A stretch of 64,000 nucleotides of DNA from Klebsormidium nitens (lineage: Eukaryota > Streptophyta > Klebsormidiophyceae > Klebsormidiales > Klebsormidiaceae), in NCBI GenBank assembly GCA_000708835.1, contig DF237171.1, positions 62,001 through 126,000 of the forward strand, written 5' to 3'. Under the pieces are notes generated by a model, which worked only from the letters and a program-made list of their open reading frames with translations, was not told the origin of the DNA and ran no database searches. Shown here one piece after another: positions 53,263 to 64,000 of this stretch; the stretch's first letter is position 1, and each line of letters starts with the position of its first letter. The position numbers and the translations under genes were made by a program.

Positions 53263-53773
53263 GATGGCCCAGCTGACCAGCCAAAGAGTAGTCGGCACAC
53301 TGTAGCGGTGAGGCTCCTGGACACTCGTCTCAATTCTGAGGTGTTCCGACCTGAGCGCCGCACTTCAGACGCCGTGATCCAATTGAAGAGCTTGCAGGTT
53401 CCCCTCTTCCCCCTCTCCTCTTGCCTGTCCCGCGCGCTTTGAGTGGTCAATTATTGGGGCTCCCTTTCAGAACAAATGCCAGAGCTATGCCAGGCAACCT
53501 CCAGGCAAATTGCAATATTACGTCTGCGCCTGGGCAGGCTGGGGCCCTGCAAATTGCAATGTGCATCAACAACAATGACACGTGGTTCAGATGGTCGGCA
53601 ATGGATCATTGTATGGTCGCGTCACCGAACGACACCCTTCCTTCGAAACCGTTACCAAAGACTGGCCGGCCTTTGGGCCGCCCCGCACGCGTGACCGTAC
53701 GTCATCCTACAGGTACCGGTAGTAGCTAGCCTAGCTGCATTTGCAATGCAAGCGCTAGCTAGCTAGCACTGCA
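53263..53773. promoter_or_regulatory. Shared upstream region of the acetyltransferase and CCA-enzyme genes
   Basis: About 510 bases lie between the acetyltransferase start (53262, minus) and the most upstream in-frame ATG of the CCA enzyme (53774, plus). It ends in a run of CTAGC words (53728-53766). No coding exon is seen; the promoter call rests on position only. Confidence 0.35.
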
Positions 53774-56700
53774 TTGAATGGGATGTGGCGAAGAATGTTT
53801 CATGGCGGAGGTGTGATGTCCCGCTCAGCTCAGTGTTTCGCTTGCAAGTGCTTCCCCCTGCCTCATTCCATCCAGGCTTCCGTCAAGGTCCAGAGCAACT
53901 GCCACCCGCCAGTGCCCAAATTCACAAACGGTTTTGGAGCCTCTTGCTATTTCTCACAAACAGCCACAGTCCACGTAGGCTCTCAATTAGTCTGTTTGCA
54001 ATCTATCAGATTCCCCACAACTTCTCATTCTAAATTAGGGCACAGCCTCGACATTGAAAAGCTCTCGACCACTTCTCCTTTTGTTCCATCATTTCACAAA
54101 ACGACATTTCTTAGCAACGTCACGCACGCTGAAAGGTACGTGACCGTCGCGGGTGCTTGTCACGTGTCCTCCCCAGCTTCTCACAACAACATGGCTGGGC
54201 CATCGCCTGGGGTGGTCGAGATGGTGGAACTCAACGCACAGGAGGAGAGGATCTTTAATACACTCAAGCAGACGCTCGCGCACTTTGGCCTGAAGACGCA
54301 GCTCAGGGTGGCGGGCGGGTGGGTGCGCGACAAGGTGGGTGCTCCGCCTCAACACAACCGCACCTTGCCAGCGATGGTGACCATGCATTGCAAATCACCA
54401 CCTCGAACCCGAGCCCTGCTGTGTTAGCTCCATTTCTTTGTCAATGAGATACCTTTCTGGGCTGGTCAGCCTTGTGAGGAGTGATCGTTGGATTGCTCGG
54501 AAAGGGACGACGTGTTTCCAAACGGCAGAAGGGCAGAATGAAATCAGAATTTTTTTTAGGCAGTATATGTGCGTAGCATGCCTGCGAAGAATTGTGGCTC
54601 AGAGTCAGTGGCGCTCGCGCTTGCATAGCAAGCACAATTTGTTCAAGGATCTTGCACAGAGACCTACCATGTCTGTGTGGGGGTATGTAAGGTAGACCCA
54701 AGCTATGCTGATACTTCAAGATAAATCTGTTCAACCTTACCTGAGATTGGTCTGGGCCTCCTTTGACCTCCTTTGCGGGTAACCTACTACTCACACTCCA
54801 ATTGTTGCTGCTCAAACAACACTCGCGTTCATGAGCGGTCTCCCCATGAAGCTCTTAAATCGCCTTCCTCTTTTGATGGGCGTTTTGATTCCCAAGTTTT
54901 GAAAGCTTTGGGGGCAGCACCACCTCAAGTTTTGACACACCCTCAAGGATCTCAGGACAACTCAGAGGTTGTGCGCTTTTGGTACTTCAGCGGGCACTGG
55001 GTCTGGATCTGTTCATTTGCTACTCCTCAGATCTGTGGGCGACCTTCTGCCCCAATTCACATACTTCTAACCTTCTGCCCCTTCTTTGAACAATATCCGC
55101 AGCACCCCACATACCCGCCCTTCATCGCTCTCTCCTCCTCATGTCTGCTTTCCTTGCATACTTCTCATGCACCGCTCGCTTCCTGCTTTCAGCTCTTGCG
55201 CCGAGACTCTGGCGACATCGATATTGCCCTGGACGACCAGATGGGCGTCGACTTTGCGGAGAAGGTGAACGAGTACCTGCGGTTGCGCGGCGAGCAGACG
55301 CGCGAGATTGGGCACATCAAGAGCAACCCGGACCAGTCCAAGCACCTTGAGACTGCCAAGGTCAAGTGAGTGGCGCCGATCGTTGAGCGAGAAATGGAGC
55401 AGGGCTTGATATTATTGGGCTTGGCGGAAGCCGGATGTGGCGCCCTGATGGGCAAAGAGAGTGCTTAACTTCGAATTCAGTTGCGTTGGGCACTTCTAGT
55501 GTTGATGCTGGTATTTGGAGTCTGCATAAGGAGTCCGCAAAGCTGTACATGGCTCGATGAGGGTTGTACCAGAAACGATAAGCTATGGGGCTCAAGTGTG
55601 GCTCCGACAACTCATTGCCTCGCAGTTCTATGGGTTACACATCGCTGTCTGCCGTTCAAGACTTTGCAACATGACGCCGATCGACAGGTGACGCTCGTAC
55701 TGACTTGAGGAACAGACGCGCAAGTCATCGCCCTTTGGTACTCAACCGAGGAGCAGGTTCTGTCATTTTCTCCAGCCTCGCAAAGCCCAAACGATGTCCC
55801 AGTTTCGAGAGTACTTTGAATGATGATGAGCAGCCGCCTGACAGGATACAGAGGCCCGTCGGCCCTAAAGGACTTTCAGAAGAAGGATCGTCGTCAGTTT
55901 GTTAACTTGCACCGTGCAAGAGCTTTCGGCCTCTGGTTGCGCAGGATCCACGGCACCGAGATCGACTTCGTGAACCTGCGCTCAGAAACGTACGCAGAGG
56001 GCAGCCGCATCCCGGAGGCGACGTTTGGCACCGCAGAGCAGGACGCGTTCCGACGGGACCTCACCATCAACTCCCTCTTCTACAACATTGGCACGGGGGA
56101 GGTCGAGGACCTCACCGGCAAAGGTGCGCGCGCGCAACCGGCGCTAGCCTGCTCCGAACGGAGGAACGGTGATGGTGTTCCGAATGACGACTGGCAAAAC
56201 GCTTGGATCTGCTAGCAGAAGGGATTCCGTAAATTCAGCAGAAATGCAACGGTCAACCAACTCCAACAGCAAAGCGCCCAAAATGCAATTCCTGATACCT
56301 CGAAGGCTTCGCGAGTGCGATCATCGAGTTGCTTGTGAAAGCCTCCTTCGTGACGTCACCCAGTGAAGTCCTTTGAAACAGAATGTGGCCACGACCTGAC
56401 ACACTTGTGCCGCCGGACCCTGTTCTCAGTTTCTTGTAGCCCGCCTCTTCCCACATCAGTTCTGACGCTTCCATACACAGTAATGAAGAAAGAGCCAAAC
56501 ACCGCCCCTTACGTCCCTGGGCCGTCGTATGCAGGCAAAGCGGACCTGCTTGCTCGCGTCATCCGTACGCCCCTCCCCCCCCGCACCACCTTTCTCGACG
56601 ACCCGCTGCGCGTGCTGCGCGCGGTGCGCTTTGGCGCGCGCTTCGGTTTTACGCTTGACCCGGAACTGGTGGAGGCAGCCAGCAGCGCGGAGGTGCGTGC

Positions 56701-59700
56701 GGCGCTTGGCACCAAAGTCAGCCGCGAGAGGATGGGAGTCGAGGTGAGGCTGGCACGCCCCGAGAGCATGAAATCACAGGGAAAAGTACCTGGAGCCTCA
56801 TGTCATGATCAATACGATGCTCACCCTGAGACATTTTGCCGAGAATGTTAGCCGCTCCGCCCCTGTACCTACCCGAACCCCCATGCTAACTCGACTGATC
56901 CTAGTGAGGCTGATTCGAGTGACATACGACTGATTTGAGTAGTCCAGAGACTAGCACCGAGAGCCTACGCTGCTGGCGCTTTTTCCATTTATTGCAAGCA
57001 GGTTCCTGTCAGGAATTCGCCCCTTACGTGTTTTTTGAGGTAGGGATCTGACGAAGCTAAGGAAGTCCATACTGACGCACTGATCAGTGAGGTTAGTAAT
57101 GTACAAGCTTTGCAGAGTCTGTTGCAGCTTAAGGCTGAGTATGTGGTGTTTTAGAGAGGATATTTGAGTGGTTTCAGGGCTCGGAGATAAGGGGAAGCGC
57201 TGCACCCTTTCAGTTGGTCTGCGATGCCTCTGTGCTGCCTCTTTTGAAAAGGAAGTCCGTGCTGCCACCGGCTTCGATCAGAATCTTGTCGTTCGTAAGC
57301 CATACCGAATCTGGTCGTTCGTTTGTTGACCGAAGGAGGTACATCATGAATTCCCGCTTCTCCAGAGCTCGGGAGCTGCTTTTGTGCAAACCTCAGGCCG
57401 CGACTTTTTCCTGTTGTACATCCGTTATCGTTCTGACAGCGAAGGACCGCGGCTCAATTGCGACGATCCTCGTGACGATCCGTTGTTGCTGCACTGCGAC
57501 GTGCGACCGAGTAACTTCGCACCAACAGGAACGTTTTCCAGACAATACCGAGCAGACGCACTGCAAATCTCTCAACCCACAAAATGTTCTGTTTTATACA
57601 TGCTTGACTTTCATAACATTACCGCTTCAAGATTTTGAAGCGCATCGCCTGCGCAGATCGATTTGATGCTCAAGGGCCCCGACCCCGTGGGTGCCATGCG
57701 CTGGTTCGACCGGTGCGGCCTGTTCTCGACCATCTTCCAGCTGCCGCCCAACTGCGCTCCGGCGGAGCCGCAAACCTACGGCCAGTGAGTCCAGTCCGCA
57801 GAGCCCGCACAATCCGTTTCTAGACTGGCTTCTCCCCGTTTGGCGAGACTTTTGAGCTTGTTTCCGCCAAATTAGCTTATCGCCCCACTTGTAGCCTTTC
57901 TGATTCTTCATTGTATACGGCTGTGCAATGTTGCTTGAAAGTCGTGACCATGTGCAGCAGAGAGACGTCTGAAGTCGTGACCATGTGCAGCAGAGAGACG
58001 TCTGGCGACCTACTGGGGGCTGCGCTTCTCTCCTGTATCGCCCTCGTCGCCTATGCACTTCATGAGAATCGTCAGAAGCTTGTCTTTAGACTTAAAAGTT
58101 AGCCAGAAGCAGTCGCGTTTCAGCCTCTTCTTGCAACGCCCTGGGCTTGATATTGTCTTACTCAGCAGGCCCGCCCGTCGAGTCAGCTGCGGTACCGAGA
58201 CCAACATATCCTACTTAGAACCTACGCCTCTCTTTAACCCTTCTCCAGTGTCGATCAGCTGCGCCACACGCGAACGGACAAGTCGTTGCCGCTAGACAAT
58301 GGGACAAAATTGGAGACTGCGTCCCACCTTCGACCGTGTTCAGCCTTTCTCTTCCCCAGGTCTGCCGTTGCTTCTTTGGCGAGCAGTGCCGCGCTCCTCG
58401 ACGCTTGGCCCAAGACGGAGGTGGATTCGCAGCTGCCGCCGGAGTTGCGGCGCATCTTTCTGCTGGCCGCGTTGCTGCTCCCGGTGAAGGCTGTGACGTA
58501 CAAAGAGAAGAAGAGCATGCAGCCTGTGTCCAAGTTCGTCATCCGGGAGGGGCTGAAACTGCCCGCCAAAGACGCTGACAGGGTAAGCGGAGCATGCTAC
58601 ATTGCGTTGCGGTACATTGTTCAAGAGCTCACTGAGGTGTTGAATCGTTGGCAATCCTATTGTCTTCGAGTCAAAGTCAAAGAGGCTTCGCAAAGACGAA
58701 TCAACCTAGAAAGGCTTCGCAAAGACGATACAAAGTTGCTTGATTGTAAAGAGGAACAGGAACGGGGCCCCTCCATAGCATTTGGCAGGCAGGTATGAAG
58801 CAAGGATGCAAGGCCCAACAAATTGATGAGTTGAATCGCTCCAGAGTCAGTTGACAGCGATTCCTTCCGGTTCAAATCTCGTCTAAAACCTCCCAAGACG
58901 CCGACAGGGTGCACGCGGATGCACCTTCGAGGAGTGTGACTCGCAGATCGTGTCTCCTGTAATCGCTGTGGAAATGAACCTGATCACCAGAGGAATCAAT
59001 TTCAGTGCTGCAACAATTTGTCTTTTTGCGGATGCCGCTCACTTCACAGAGTTCCGCCTGTGCGGTCCTGAAGGCTGCGTTTTTTGCTTCCACATAAAGG
59101 CCATGCACTGAAAGGCGTTCCGCTTCCCCCTCTCGTTTCTTCGGTTTGTCTTGAGCAGAATATTTACACTATTTATCGTTTTCCCGACTAGGTTGCCGCG
59201 CTGCACGTCGGCTCCGACGAGTTTGCCGCTGCTGCCCCCGCGCTGCTGTCCCCCGACGAAGAGGCCGCCACCAGCACGACGGGCGATGGAATGGACTCGC
59301 TCTCGGCGCGCCGACGCATCACTGCGGGTGAGCTTTTTCGCTTCTCGTTTTGTTGGCCGCAGGCGACCTAGCTGAGCTGCTGACGTCCGGCGCCGCAAGC
59401 TTGAGGACGTTTGTGTTACGTCATGCAGTAAAGCTGTTTGACATCACCCAACAACTGCACCTCGCGTCAACGCAACGATGAGGAGATTGGAGGAAACTGT
59501 CAAGCCGACAATGTGTCGGTTCTAGTTTCAGTAAGAAGGAACAGAACGAGCGTGTGATCTGAAAGCGCAGCAGAGCGGTGCGGGCAGACAAGCGGTGGGG
59601 GTGTACGGTCTGCCTGAAGCCAATTGAGCTGGCAAGCTGCTCTGCTTCAATCCGCGCTGACGATCCGTTCTGACGCTGCTTGCAGACAATCCCATGACCC

Positions 59701-60123
59701 TTGGAATCGTAGCCCACCCTTGTAAACCATCGCACCTGATCGCTTGCAGGACACTTGGTGCGGCGGCTCAAGGAGCTTTGGCACGCGGCCGCCATCCTCT
59801 CCGCTGTGTCCGCCCTCTCTTCCGAACCCTCCAAACCCTCCGACGCCGCCGAGACTGCCGCCCTGCTCGTGCAATCGGTCCGAGAAATGGGCCTGGATCG
59901 CGCCTGGGAGATGAAGCCTCTGCTCGACGGAAAGGCGATCATGGCAATGGTAGGGAAGCCGGGGCCACAAATCGCAGAGCTGACGCAAAAGGTGTTAGAC
60001 TGGCAATTCGCGCACCCGAAGGGCTCGGTGCAAGAGTGCTCGCAGTGGTTAGAAGGGGTGTGGAGAAGCCTAGGGTCCTCAGAACAGCACGGCAACACGT
60101 ATCCTAGTAAGAAACAGCGGTGA
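53774..60123 (+). CDS. CCA tRNA nucleotidyltransferase, 521 or 660 aa, 8 exons
   Basis: It adds or repairs the 3' CCA of tRNAs using CTP and ATP. Exons are (53774 or 54191)-54334, 55193-55365, 55945-56123, 56535-56743, 57657-57784, 58360-58582, 59192-59327 and 59750-60123, all in phase. Counting from the ATG at 54191, the protein is 521 aa; the frame is open upstream to an ATG at 53774, giving 660 aa. Class II motifs are complete: motif A LRVAGGWVRDK with D56-x-D58 in GDIDIALDD, the RRDLTINSLFYN motif, DPLRVLRAVRFGARFGF and the ERMGVE helix. The C-terminal helical body ends SKKQR. Plant enzymes are known to be sent to nucleus/cytosol, mitochondria and plastids through alternative in-frame starts. 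The upstream 139 residues are Ser/Thr/His-rich with few acids, compatible with an organelle-targeting leader, so both starts may be used. Confidence 0.94.
57939..58004. repeat. 33-base tandem duplication in a CCA-enzyme intron
   Basis: The unit at 57939-57971, starting AAGTCGTGACCATG, is repeated exactly at 57972-58004. It lies in the intron between the 57657-57784 and 58360-58582 exons and looks like a recent duplication. Confidence 0.88.
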
Positions 60124-60863
60124 GGCGGTGAGGGTTGAATGAGACCGTCGGGCACTTCCGTGCAAACGTGTGCCATAAGCATGGACGGTCCCCGGCTCCA
60201 CCGCCGTTTCATGAGTGTATCATGTATACATAGATATGACATGAGCAGCTGCATTCGAACCGACTGCAAGGAGTGACGTTAAGATGTCAATGCGTTATGG
60301 ACGCGAACATGTGATGATAATACCTACATTGAGTTGATTGCAGTACGCGCGATCATTAATTCAATGATTCATACATATTCATGTTGCATGCCTGGCGGTA
60401 TGTATAATCTGACTAGCTCCTTGGATCGAATGCAACTGCAATCGAGACTGCTAGGCTAAGTTCAACGTTGCTAATGCACACATGGCCGGAATACATGTTG
60501 CATATATGAAGCGCACTGAGCTCTAGATCTGCATGCCGCAAGGGGAAACATAGCAGCTGCATGAGTTCCTCGGCTACATGCACCAAGTTTAACATATATC
60601 TCCTTGGATTGCTTGCTTGTCTTTTAAGCAAAACTTCGAATGTTTAGTAAGAGGATTATAAGCACTCTCCCTCAAAATCTACGAGTGTTTGACCTATGAC
60701 CCAGATTTTATTCTCTATATTGCTCGTTAAAAGAGCTAACGCCTGAAGAAAGGCAGGCATCAACCAGCTCAGACAATCAGCCATTCCCCCTTCGGTACAA
60801 AACCCCAGCTGAGTTTCCTCCCTCTCCGATCTAGCTCTCTCCCACCCGCCCCCGTTCTCATTT
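60124..60863. other. Intergenic between convergent CCA-enzyme and OAT genes
   Basis: It holds the 3' ends of both genes. On the minus strand an AATAAA word (complement of 60707-60712) lies about 150 bases past the OAT stop and could help polyadenylation, though plant signals are loose. No further gene was seen. Confidence 0.4.
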
Positions 60864-63800
60864 TTATAGGTCCGTCTCAACTTGGCCCGCCACCCTCCCG
60901 CACCGGTCGCACGGCTCGGGCGCGTGCGCCGGCCCGCGGGCCTTGGCGTGCCGCTCTAGACCCTTAAGGTCATGCTCTAGGACCGCCTCCAGCGCATCCG
61001 CCGCGTCCTTCAAATTGCGCCCATCGATCGTCAGGGGGGGCGCCAGACGAATGATGGTTTCGTGAGTGGGCTTCGCCAAAATGCCGCGCTCCTTGAGCCC
61101 CACGCACACGTCCCAGGCCGTCACTTTCCCAAGGCCTGCTTGGTTCATGACGACAGCGTTTAACAGGCCCTTGCCCCGCACGACCGAGATCTTGTCCGGG
61201 AAGCGGGACTGCACGCGCTGCAGGTGCGAACGGAACTCCTCACCCAAAGTGTCGGCCCTGCAGACAACAGGGTCGTGCCGGTGATCAGCGCGCTTCAATT
61301 TTTGAGTCTCAGGCATTTGTCGCCAAGACGGAACCAGCTCAAACCAGTTGCGACTCCGAGAAGCTTCTGAACTTGCTTCCATCACCGCTTGACACATCAA
61401 GGGGTGCCGCCCGGCTGCCTCAGATGTTCTACGGAAGGACGTTGCGGCTCAAGGAGGGCTTACAGGTCAAGAGCAGACCCCCTTACTACTTTCGGTGCAA
61501 CAATCGGGTTTGGGTCTATTGCGAGCGAGAATAAAAACTGGTTTCATCACGTGACAAGTGACGACTACCCGGCTCTCTTGAGGACACGTAATTGTAACTG
61601 CATGTAGAACGTCGGCGAATCAAGGGCCCCATCACGTTCAGAGCAGTACCGCATCCATTTCGTCCCAGAAGTTTCCGACGACTTTGTAGGAAGCTATCCG
61701 GTTCCAAATCCTTCCGTTTCTTCATCCCCGAACAACCGTTGGCTGTTTCGCGAAGTGGTTTCGTTGCTTGACACAGCGCGACGCCGCACGTGGTAGGGAG
61801 CGCACCTTTGGGCCATCTTCTCGTCGATGACGACATCGAGGGCCGCGGACGCTACCGCGCAGCCGACGGGATTGCCGCCAAAGGTGCTCCCGTGCTCGCC
61901 CGGCTTGATCACCAGCAGGATCTCGCGGTCCGCCAGGACCACGCTCACAGGATACACGCCACCCGCGATTGCCTTACCCAAGATCTACACATGAAGAGGA
62001 CAGCGCAACGACCAATGTCACCAAAAATCTCCAAATGAAAGCGTTGCTGCCAGAATCAGTTCGCATGAGTCCAGGATAGGGAGGGAGTTCGTAAGATCGA
62101 TCCTTGCATAAAAAGGAAAAGAGCGTAACAGACTTAGGGAGGGTGTGGCGCAGCAAATGGAAGTCCGAATAAGACTGCAAATGGAGACTCGATTAAGGCT
62201 GCCGAAAATATTGGAAAGATATGGATTCGGACGCTGCTCTTGGCCTGCGTGGATCGCAATAAATGATGACTCCTCGTCAGTGAACGAGACGTCTATGCAG
62301 ACAGCCAATTTCCACCTGAAACCGCAAAGTGATAACCCATTACGAAACAGCCCAGGTGCACCGTGGGGCTGCTCACCACGACGTCGGGGCGCACGCTCTC
62401 CCAGTCGACCGCCAACATGCGGCCGGTCCGGGCGATGCCAGTCTGGATCTCGTCGGCAATCATGAGGATGTTGTGCTGGCTGCACAGCTCGCGCACCTGC
62501 CGCAGGTAGCCCTCGGGGGGGACCACCACCTGGAGAACAGGATCTCGGGTTAGCGCTAACCTCAATCAGAAAGCAGGAGCTGAAAGAGCAAGTATACCTC
62601 TGAACTTCACGAATCACATTTTGACCCGTGGCGGCAAAGCGAACATGGCAAGTGGATTCGGCTTGGAATTAGCGCCGCTCGAAACCTGCGGTGGTGGGAC
62701 TCTTACGCAGTCGTGTATGATTCGAGGAGCACGGAAGACAGAAAGAGCACGATCCGCAAAGCCTCTGGTGAGCGGTGCACTGGTTGGAGTGTGTTGGGTC
62801 AGAGAGTTTGCTTACGGCAGCCAGTGGTGTGAACACTGGCCCCCGAAGTTGCTCGACAGGTCCGCCGAAAGCAGATTTGCTATTAATCAACATTGCAGCC
62901 GGGATTCGACATGTGCTGCACAGTATCGGGTCGCCAACACACCATTTGTTCATAGCAGGCTCGGCAGTATGTTATACGGCCGATACAGCTGGCCCACTTA
63001 CCCCCGCTTCTCCTTGAATGGGTTCGAAGATGAAGCCGGCAATCCTGTCTCCGTACTCCTCAAACGTCTCTCTGAGCCCCTCGATGTCCCCAAAGTCGAC
63101 CTTGATGTGCCCCGGGACTTCCGGCCCGAACCCTCTCCTTGCCTGGAAAAAGCGACAGCGGCTGGTTGTGAGTCGGGAGTTGGAAACGAAGACACTGCTT
63201 GCCACAAAGCCCTAGGTACCATGCTGCGAGCTGTGCTTCTTGAGAACTCTGCAGGGGCCGAAACTAGCAGCCTCTTGGTCAACGACGTCTGCTTCTTGCA
63301 GCGGGTTCTTCCCCCATCGCTCACGAACTTAAGAACTCGTCCTCTTACTCCTCGACACTCGGTTCTGTTTTGCCGCCAGGTGAATTTAAGCGGGAGGCAA
63401 CCAGACGTGTCGAGCACATCCGAAAGCTGACTTCTTATGCCCACTACAACGTCTGATATTCCAATTGTGGGGTTGCAAGCACAACGCCAGACGCTCTGCA
63501 CACTCACCAGTCCAGGAGCAAAGCTGACTTGCGCGCAAACGCTCTCCTCACAGCCGTAACGTTTGTTTCTTCCAGCTCGAGTCCTTTGCCCTCACCTCAT
63601 TATCACAGCTCATGGAGATCGCGCCAAGTGTCCTCCCATGGAAGCAGCCGCAGCAGGAGACAATGAGCGCTTCGTCCTTGGGGATGCCTTTCTTCTGGTA
63701 GCCCCACTTGCGCGCAACCTTGAGCGCCGTTTCCACGCCCTCTGCGCCCGTGTTCATCGGCAGCATCATCTCGTATCCGAAAATGGCCGTCAGCTTCTTG

Positions 63801-63901
63801 GCGAAGCGGCCGAGCTGGTCGTTGTGAAATGCGCGGCTGCTTAGGGTCACGCGCTGCACCTGGTCGATCAGCGCCTGCACGATCTTTGGGTGGCAGTGGC
63901 C
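60864..63901 (-). CDS. OAT: Ornithine aminotransferase (5' part lies beyond the window)
   Basis: It transfers the delta-amino group of ornithine to 2-oxoglutarate, forming glutamate semialdehyde; it is PLP-dependent and mitochondrial in plants. Visible exons are 63596-63901, 63002-63142, 62377-62529, 61806-61984 and 60864-61257, giving 390 residues to the stop with all phases agreeing. They start QGHCHPK-like (from [14 protein letters not shown]), with [60 protein letters not shown] and FEPIQGEAG. The PLP-site Asp lies in [14 protein letters not shown] and the Schiff-base Lys in [23 protein letters not shown] completes the site. The C-terminal about 25 residues ([17 protein letters not shown], then VETDL) extend past the usual end and hold a CxxC pair. 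The N-terminal exons, including any transit peptide, are outside the window. Confidence 0.96.
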
Positions 63902-64000
63902 CTGCAAACAGAAGCGTAAGACTCAGACGCATAGACTACCCGTTTTGCAAGGCCTTTTGATTCAGGAAATATGAAGATATGAAGGATTCTTAAATGGAAG

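Noticed and set aside
58860-58900. GGTTCAAATC resembling a tRNA T-loop
   Set aside because: No matching acceptor stem, D-arm or anticodon arm is present around it.
59421-60269. 282-codon open frame on the minus strand
   Set aside because: It is antisense to the last exon of the CCA tRNA nucleotidyltransferase, whose frame and motifs are clear; no independent protein features.
62621-63430. 269-codon open frame on the plus strand
   Set aside because: It overlaps antisense the OAT exon at 63002-63142 and its flanking introns, with no recognisable domain.

Overview
The window looks like nuclear DNA from a green-plant-lineage (streptophyte) genome. Genes are split into 3 to 13 short, GC-rich exons with almost perfect GT-AG borders, separated by less GC-rich introns. 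Products include a plant-type allantoinase, a plant cytosolic-type UDP-glucose 4-epimerase, a plant-style CCA-adding enzyme with an in-frame N-terminal extension, a 'pathogen-related' protein and two proteins of conserved plant families. Gene density is about one per 5 kb and introns are short (mostly 100 to 1000 bases), which suggests a compact genome such as a streptophyte alga or bryophyte. The species itself is inference. For each gene I joined exons by hand. In ten of the eleven reconstructions the exon lengths add up to an in-frame total with matching phases at every junction; the eleventh (pathogen-related) lacks its first exon.

Layout. 1-1052 (+): acidic C-terminal exon of a gene that begins before the window. 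1692-2024: a small element with 57-bp inverted repeats. 2162-4967 (+): conserved plant protein of unknown function, 5 exons. 5953-10674 (-): 459-residue beta-propeller-like plant protein, 10 exons. 12248-16687 (-): UDP-glucose 4-epimerase, 8 exons. 17663-24927 (-): allantoinase, 13 exons, first intron apparently GC-AG. 26083-29525 (+): secreted metzincin protease (M43-like), 4 exons. 31376-35408 (-): TTC5/Strap-like TPR protein, 8 exons. 36149-43595 (+): poly(A)-binding protein, 12 exons, with three extra partial copies of the start of its last exon in the final intron. 44805-45005 (+): frameshifted coding remnant. 46161-47274 (-): pathogen-related protein. 51213-53262 (-): SSAT/NATA-like acetyltransferase, 3 exons. 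53774/54191-60123 (+): CCA tRNA nucleotidyltransferase, 8 exons. 60864 to beyond 63901 (-): ornithine aminotransferase, 5 exons visible, 5' end outside the window.

The genes do not form a pathway cluster. They are independent housekeeping or metabolic genes: galactose and cell-wall sugar supply, purine nitrogen recovery, ornithine/arginine metabolism, polyamine-type acetylation, mRNA translation and tRNA maturation. Several are in divergent pairs sharing short upstream regions (TTC5-like/PABP; acetyltransferase/CCA enzyme; allantoinase/protease). No rRNA, tRNA, CRISPR array or complete autonomous transposon was recognised. The most unusual structures are the repeated MLLE-exon starts in the PABP gene, the foldback repeats at 1692-2024 and 49084-49193, the decayed coding fragment near 44.9 kb and the M43-like protease.
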